64,000 bases of DNA from contig CM020620.1 in NCBI GenBank assembly GCA_009829735.1, positions 29,234,951 through 29,298,950 on the forward strand. Reading direction: 5' to 3'. The notes under the pieces are model-generated. The model ran no database searches. It saw only the letters and a list, made by a program, of their open reading frames with translations, and was not told the origin of the DNA. The translations under genes and the position numbers were made by a program. The DNA comes from Pyropia yezoensis (lineage: Eukaryota; Rhodophyta; Bangiophyceae; Bangiales; Bangiaceae). Below, one piece after another: positions 58,520 to 64,000 of the stretch. Within the stretch, counting starts at the first letter, position 1. Each line of letters begins with the position of its first letter.

Positions 58520-60698
58520 TTTCCCGTGCTCGGCCGGGTACTGTCCTCCGGGGCATCCGAGGGAGGGGGTGCCTCCTCGACTGCCAGTACTCCTCCTGGA
58601 GCTTGCTGCCTACCCCGTGCCGGGCCGGGTGCTCTGGCGGGATACCCCCCGGTGGATGCCTTGCGTTGCGCCGCTGCCCGCCGAGACTCCTCGGGTATGA
58701 GTGGGCAGGACGACACCCAGTGCTGGGGATCCCCACACAACATACATCCGGACGTGCCGGTCCCCCCTTGAGCTCGCATCGGGGTAGCCCCGTAGCTGCG
58801 GTTGCCTCCCTCGGGCGCCCCCGCGTGCCTGCTCCCTGGTAGGCCTTGGGTCCTTGGGTCAACTGGAACATGGACTCCCCCAACCGGTTGGGTCGGCCCG
58901 CAATCTGCGGGGGTGCCTCCGTGCGCACCGCCCATGTTGGCAAGGGTTGGTGAGGGTTACCCGTCACCGGGGAGTACCCCGTAGTCCGCACATACGGGAC
59001 GCGACGTCCCGTGCCCTCGCTGACCTGGAGCTGGGTCCCCGCCGGAGCGATGTACGCTACCGTACCGTGCTCATCAATGACCGGCGTCGCCGGTAGCAAC
59101 AGGTGGCCCTGTTGGTCAACTAGAGGTTCATCCTCACCCGTAGGGGGATGTTCGGTCGCCACCAGTACTGGTGCGGCCTTACGTTCCACCTTCTCTTGCC
59201 TCGGTACCGGGGTAAGACTGGGCTTGCCTCCCTCACCCGTGGGCTTCGGGGCCAAGACACATTCCGGGTGTAGCATCCGGTAGGCGTCCCCTAGGGACTT
59301 GCACATATGCATCAGTCGACTGAAGTTCGTCCGTGCCGTGTTGGCGCCCCGTGCGGATATCCGCACGTAGTTGGATACTCCTGCGAACAGGATGGCCCGT
59401 AGTTCCCCTTCTCCGAGGAGCTTCCCCAGCTCGTAGTCGAGCTCTTGAATCCGTCGTCCGAACATCTCCTCATCGTCCCAGCTCTGGGCGGTGGCAGTGC
59501 GCAGGGCCCGGTAGTGGTCCTCGCACTTGTCCTCACTGAGGTAACTGCTCAGCAGCTCCATGAGAATCCCACGGTAATCCATGGGGGTGGCCGCACCCCT
59601 CATTCCCGGCATCGGGGATGCCTGGCGAAGGATGCCTCGCATCCGTTCATCAACAAAGAACGGGAGGATCTTCAGGGCCAGCCCCTCGTTAGCGAGGGCC
59701 TTGTCCGCGGCTGCCTTGAAGCTAGTCAAGAAGCCGATGACTGCCAACGGGCGTCCGTTCGGCCCCCCGAACATAGGGACTCCCTTCATAAGGGTCTGCA
59801 TAGAGCGAATCGCTCGGTGCGAGGTCGTACGCATCGATTCCGATACGGTGGTAGAGCGGTCCTCCAAACGATAACGTTCGGGAGTCAGTACCGACCTGAA
59901 GACTTCGTTGACAATCTCCGTGTCCGCGTCCTGGATATCCAGTCGCTTCGCCAGTTGATAAGTGAACTCATCGGACTCCAACCGCTTCAGTAAGCTCGCA
60001 GTAACCTGCGCTGTCATCGCGTGCATCAGTGACGCTGGAACTTCCTGCGTCGGCGCCTTGGGTACCCGAGTTGCCTGGCTTCCGTCGTCGAGGGGGTAAG
60101 GCGAGGCGGTACCGCCTCCCCCCATCGCCGATTCTGTTCCGGCGTAAGTATCCGCCGGACCATGTCCGCGGAGCCCGCTCTGGATACTCCGAGCGTAGCG
60201 CTCCGTATGGCTACGTTCCAGCTCAGCCGACGAGTCGGATCCATAACCCACCGTGTCCGGGGGTTGTCCAGGAGTAGCAACACCGGGGTTGACCCTGGTG
60301 GCCTCCGAAAGTAGTCCGGCCGGTTCGAATCGTACTGGGGTGGGAGGGATACGACGAGGTACCGTCGTATGGCGTGCTGACATCAGCACCGCCATCGCGT
60401 CCTCCGTCCGATCCTGGCGAGCGTCGAGTCCGGAAAACCGGGCCTCGATGCGGGCCAATGATGCCATCAGGGAATCCCCTGGTGAAGGGGGCGGCGGAGT
60501 GAGGTCGGTCGATGACAGTTGAGGCGGGCCCCCGCCTCTTGCCGTCCGAGCCGTGCCAAACGTCGAGCCGGCACCGGAAAGCATTGGCGTCTCAATGTTG
60601 TCGATCGGGTTCCCGATCCCGGTTCCCGTAATCACCTCCGGAGTCGGCGTCGACGCCGATCCGTCATCTTGAACGTTCCCCGTCTCTTGGGTAGACAT
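58513..60698 (-). pseudogene. gag of element B, 2-bp insertion
   Basis: ATG at 60698 as in A. The protein follows A closely to about residue 625. A net 2-bp insertion near 58811-58826 (GGGCGCCCCCGCG versus GGGCGCCCGAG in A) then shifts the frame, so the zinc knuckle CMLCGDPQHWVSSC and the true end (STGNE) lie in another frame. The gag length is 2186 nt versus 2184 in A, consistent with that single event. As assembled, Gag lacks its knuckle and cannot reach the frameshift site in the correct frame. Confidence 0.85.
58519..58525 (-). promoter_or_regulatory. -1 ribosomal frameshift heptamer GGGAAAC (B)
   Basis: The original gag frame reads ACG GGA AAC GAG TAA; -1 gives CGA GTA AGA..., continuous with pol. 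The codon equivalent to A's in-frame ATG is ACG here, so an independent start of pol is not conserved while the heptamer is. Confidence 0.8.
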
Positions 60699-60906
60699 AG
60701 TCACAATCAGTCAACCGACGTAACAATCACCACGAATAAGAGAGCGAGGGGGTAGATTGGGGAGAGTAACAGTAGATCACAGTCAGAGGTAAAAACTCAA
60801 CACAATCGATCAGGTCGCAACACCACGAGTACAAGAAAAGGACCGGATCCCTATCCGTGTGCCAGGGCCGAAGACGGCGTCACCACAAGGGTGACGGAAA
60901 CCCGTC

Positions 60907-60922
60907 CCCTGCTGCTCCACCA
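60907..60922 (-). promoter_or_regulatory. Primer binding site of element B
   Basis: TGGTGGAGCAGCAGGG one base from the LTR end, as in A. Confidence 0.8.
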
Positions 60923-60923
60923 A

Positions 60924-61286
60924 TGTAGCACAATAGGGTATCCGCTGCACGTCCACTCTCAGGGAACACTCGCCAGGGGGGATCGGCACGAACGTCACCA
61001 GGAGGCCAAGGTTGCTGTCCTTGGAGCGCAAGCCACGGGACCAAGATGGGAGCCCAAATGGGAGGGGTTTGTTGTTCTGCTTGGCCGGCGGTGGATTCGC
61101 CGCCGGCCCCCTCGTTATAAACCCTCGGAGACACTACTAACTACCCTCCACCCCTAGATGCAAGTCCCTCTGGACATACGTAACTTATAGATACCGTGAC
61201 CAGTATGGACTATCAAATTGAAAGCCAAGGATTAGAAGTAGCCCCCCTAATATTAGGGTCACAATACGGCCGACCATATTGCTACA
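60924..61286 (-). repeat. 5' LTR of element B (363 bp)
   Basis: Same TGTAGCA..TGCTACA ends and same length as the LTRs of A. Minus-strand TTTATAA at 61121-61115. The outer flank (GAGAGG...) differs from that of A. Confidence 0.95.
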
Positions 61287-63111
61287 GAGAGGCAGGCTAG
61301 AGGTGGCCCTCAACTGGTGACGCCCTGTGCGGGGACCGGTTGCCCCTCGTCTGCCTCTTCCCGCCCGCCCACCGCTCTTTCCAACTCCTTCCCCCCATCT
61401 CCCACCCGGCTCCTCCGCCTTTCCTCCCTCCACGCTCCGAGGGGTTTCACGCACCCCTCGGACTAGGAGCATCCCCCTTCACGGGGAGGCGGATCGCGGC
61501 GACCCCTGCGCCTGACCAATCGGGGGCAGGTGGGGGTCGCTCCTCCCTCGGGAGGGGCACGCCACGTCATCCTCGCTGGATCCCTCCATGAATGGGGGGG
61601 GGAGATACGATAATATCGGGTTGAGCGATTACGCCCGCTCGATTGGAATTGGCCTTCTTGCCAGTGAAGGGAAGACATCTAGGGCGGGCTACTTCCGCCC
61701 GAATCTGGCCGAGATTTATTGAGATCCATCCACTGAGCGTGTTTTGCGTAGAGAGAATTGTTGGAGGGATCTGAGTGTTTCGATTGGGTGTTGAGTGTAG
61801 GGAGTGTTGGCCCGCACTCCGGGGTCCCACAGCGGGCCCTGGACCGGCGGGCCAAGGAGGGATATCTGCGCGTGGGGCTCTGCCCGTTGCTTCCCCCTCA
61901 CAAAAAAAATCAACTTTGCGTTACCCTCGTGTTCCCCGTCCTGGACGCTTCCACCTTCGCGTGGAGCTTCACGTTCCGGCGGTTCTGACTCCAGGGTTTA
62001 TACCCCGGGTTCCCCACCATGTCCTTCAGGAGGATAAGGTACCCCGTTGGTGTGGGCTTACGCCCAGAGAACCACCACAGCCTCCTCAAGAAGCGGCCTC
62101 TCCCCCCTCTGCCTGTCCTGGTCCCTTCTCCTGGACCGGGCACCTCGAGGAGGGAAAGCCCCCCAGCCCTGCACCCTCCGCGACGGTCCCTCATGCGGTA
62201 ACTTGGTCGTGTCCACCTTCGGCGGACGGAGCGCTGTGCGGGCGGGTGTGCCCAGATTGAGTCGGTTCTCCGCAGACACAAACAGTGCGCGGCCCCAGGG
62301 AGCAAGGGGGAAGGCGTCCCGCGTACGTGGGGCTTCGGGGTAAGTCATGGCGCGCGTGAGAAGAGGAGCAAGTGCATCAAGTGCCTTTATGCTTTTTAGC
62401 CTGTTGGTCAGACCACTCCCTTTCCAAGGTCCCCCCCAAAATTGGCCTCCACGAAGCCCTGCCCGGGCAGGGCATCGCCCCATCCCATCACGACATCCCT
62501 CCCCGTCCTGCTGCACCACAAGCGCCCCGCCCAGCCCCACAAATCTCTCCCGCCCAGCGGAGCCGCCGCACCCGCCCCCCTGCGCCCGTAGCTGACAGAA
62601 AAACGCCAAAGCTTGTTCGAGCACCAGCGCAGGCGGCGCAAACAGCACCGCCACTATTGTCGCCGCCGCCCACTCCACTCCAAGTGCAACAGTGACTTTA
62701 CCCCGCCCGTCGTCCCCTGGAGCCGACGAACCCTCCCCCTGTTCCCCCGTCCAGCTATCAATCCCCCAGCCATGGCCAAAAACCCCATGGCCCTCCCCAA
62801 ACAGCAACCCCGCCGCCGCGCGTGACCGGACCTGCCCCAGCGGAGGAAGTCATTGCTATCCCCTCTCCGCCCCTCGCCAAAAAAACATCACCACCATTAG
62901 TACCCTCTCCCCCCGCCCCTTAACGCCGCCGACGCCACCACACCCCTCTGCCCAAATGCCGACCCCGCGGTCCCCACCGACCCGCCTGCCCCCCTCTCAA
63001 GGCGTCACCAACATCCCCCCACCCTCCCCCTGTACACCGTCCCCGCAACGTACAGCCCCTCTCCCGGCCCTTCCCCACATACCGGCGCCGCTACCGCTCC
63101 CCCAGAAAAAC
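61287..63111. other. Flank right of the retrotransposon nest, no supported gene
   Basis: Open frames occur on both strands but none has recognisable content, and most are rich in Pro, Gly and Arg. The stretch 61590-62010 is more balanced in composition, without clear coding signal. Confidence 0.35.
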
Positions 63112-63448
63112 CTAGCCACAGCCGCCTGAGCCGTACCCTCCACAGACAAAATCGTCCACGCCGCCACCTGACACCGCCCCCCCCCCACCCAGTCCAGCGC
63201 CGGCGGCGGCGGCCGGCGCGGCGGCCGCCCGCCCCCCCAAACCGGTCACCCTCCCCCCCACCGACGCGGTCGGCGCGTCCGTCGCGGCAGTGTCGGCGAG
63301 CGCCGCCGCCGACGCGGCGGCGAGGGGTATGGAGCCTAGCGGCGGCGGCGCCGCCGCCGCCGCCACCGACGGCGCCACCGCCGCGGCGGCGGCGAGCGAC
63401 ACGGGCGCCCGGGGCAGGTTCGCCAGCACCACGAGGGCCGTTTCGGGC

Positions 63449-63493
<45 letters not shown>

Positions 63494-63591
63494 GTGACGG
63501 TGACGAGCAGTGCGGCCGCGCCCTCCCCCGCGTCCCCGTTGGCGGCGGCGGCCGCCGCCGCCGCCGCCGCCATCATCGCCTCGGTCACCAT
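63112..63591 (-). CDS. Possible Ala-rich protein (tentative)
   Basis: ATG at 63591 (GGCCATGGTG) begins MVTEAMM followed by poly-Ala, then alternating hydrophobic segments (ALLVTVTAG, ETALVVLANLPRAPVSLAAA). The end GGGVDDFVCGGYGSGG recalls the end of the plus-strand gene near 29.9 kb (GGDLDDGFVRWAYD), which may point to a small family with introns. The upstream AT-rich stretch (GTAGAATATACATAG) could contain a promoter. CCG repeats make any frame here doubtful. Confidence 0.3.
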
Positions 63592-63608
63592 GGCCTATGT
63601 ATATTCTA

Positions 63609-63770
63609 CAAAAAATCGATGGGCGGGCGGCCGTTTTGACCCATTCCGGCCAGTGTTTCAATTTGATGGACACCTCGATTCCAGCCAATCCTGGGGGGGT
63701 GCTCTGAATGGCCTGTCCGGGCGTCCATCGATTCCGAGCTGTGTGCATCGATTCGCCCTTCGATTTTTCC
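63609..63770. mobile_element. Possible MITE with AAAAATCGATGGGCG-like ends
   Basis: The left end AAAAAATCGATGGGCGGGCG and the right end (reverse complement) AAAAATCGAAGGGCGAATCG are similar inverted sequences ~160 bp apart around a non-coding centre. No target duplication was recognised, so this is only suggestive. Confidence 0.3.
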
Positions 63771-64000
63771 CCCGAAACAGTACGATAAACGCCCCTGTAA
63801 GCCTCCCCCTCACCCCGTCCCCTCCTCTCCGCCCAGACCCCGTCCCCTCCTCTCCGCCCAGACCCCTCCTCTCCGCCCCGGTCCCCCTCCTCCGCCCTGT
63901 CCCCCCTCCACGCCCCGTGCCCCTCCGTCCGCCCTGTCTCAACCCGACCCCGCCCCGCCCCCCCCCCTCCTCCCCGTCACTCCCCCGTCCCTCCCCGTCA
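63771..64000. repeat. C-rich simple sequence (CCCCTCCTCCGCCC units)
   Basis: Imperfect tandem units such as CCCCGTCCCCTCCTCTCCGC and CCAGACCCC run to the window edge. Nothing else is seen. Confidence 0.6.

Larger units (their letters stand above)
52463..61286 (-). mobile_element. Ty3/gypsy element B (sibling of A), 3' end cut by element C
   Basis: 5' LTR (61286-60924), PBS, gag, pol, hairpin array and the C-terminal part of the antisense ORF are collinear with element A with few indels. The homology to A stops at 52463 (A position 34457), exactly at the outer edge of element C's LTR. So the 5' half of the antisense ORF, its leader and the 3' LTR are missing here. Confidence 0.92.

Noticed and set aside
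62692-63129. Plus-strand Pro/Thr/Ser-rich ORF of 145 codons
   Set aside because: Low-complexity content made of CCC/CCA/ACC codons in C-rich DNA, with no domain and an equally open opposite strand.

Overview
This window looks like nuclear DNA from a very GC-rich eukaryote. The genes recognised (an XPD/ERCC2-type DNA helicase, a GT61-type glycosyltransferase, a PAN/apple-domain secreted protein, a possible nucleotide-sugar transporter exon) are eukaryotic. The introns are short with canonical GT..AG ends (253, 167 and 349 bp where resolved). The sequence is full of CCG triplet runs, long G or C homopolymers and nested retrotransposons. A bangiophyte red alga (Porphyra/Pyropia type) would fit, but that is inference from composition and gene style.

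Left half (1-30.7 kb) is host-like and transposon-degraded. It holds: a gene cut by the left edge (1-1035, minus strand, open to the edge); a higher-order GC satellite (1.62-2.49 kb); a TE graveyard with three TA-flanked MITEs and a broken PIF/Harbinger-like transposase (2.8-4.5 kb); a GT61-like type II membrane glycosyltransferase (8.3-10.4 kb) whose frame is broken at a run of 27 G; a two-exon coiled-coil protein of unknown function (11.2-13.2 kb); a Plavaka-like (CACTA-superfamily) transposase gene interrupted by a 500-N gap (16.2-19.6 kb) and lying between two inverted ~200 bp repeats (13.8 and 22.2 kb); an unknown 177-aa protein; an XPD helicase gene missing about 300 internal residues; a PAN-domain secreted protein; an Ala/Pro-rich gene with a good intron; and an orphan last exon resembling SLC35 transporters.

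Right half (31-61.3 kb) is a nest of Ty3/gypsy chromovirus-type LTR retrotransposons, all with gag-pol on the minus strand. Element A (32530-43278) has two 363 bp LTRs that differ at 18 positions by my count. Element B (52463-61286) is a sibling of A whose 3' part was cut off. Element C (43279-52462) belongs to a different family with a 634 bp LTR; its LTR abuts a break in B's accessory ORF. A Tc1/mariner-type transposase (30954-32528) is cut by the outer LTR of A.

The most interesting biology is in these elements. Both families carry an extra long ORF on the opposite strand between pol and the 3' LTR, convergent with pol, encoding a protein I do not recognise. Both also join gag and pol through the same arrangement: a GGGAAAC or GGGAAAA slippery heptamer, one GAG codon, then the gag stop, with pol open exactly in the -1 frame. 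Both have an identical 16-nt primer binding site. In A and B the meeting point of pol and the antisense ORF contains four tandem 24-bp units, each able to form a hairpin. None of the three copies is intact as assembled: A has two amber codons in pol and one TGA in the antisense ORF, B has a frameshift in gag and lacks one RNase H catalytic Asp, and C has a nonsense codon in gag and no visible 3' LTR.

The right edge (61.3-64 kb) is GC-rich flank with one tentative Ala-rich gene on the minus strand and little else that can be supported.
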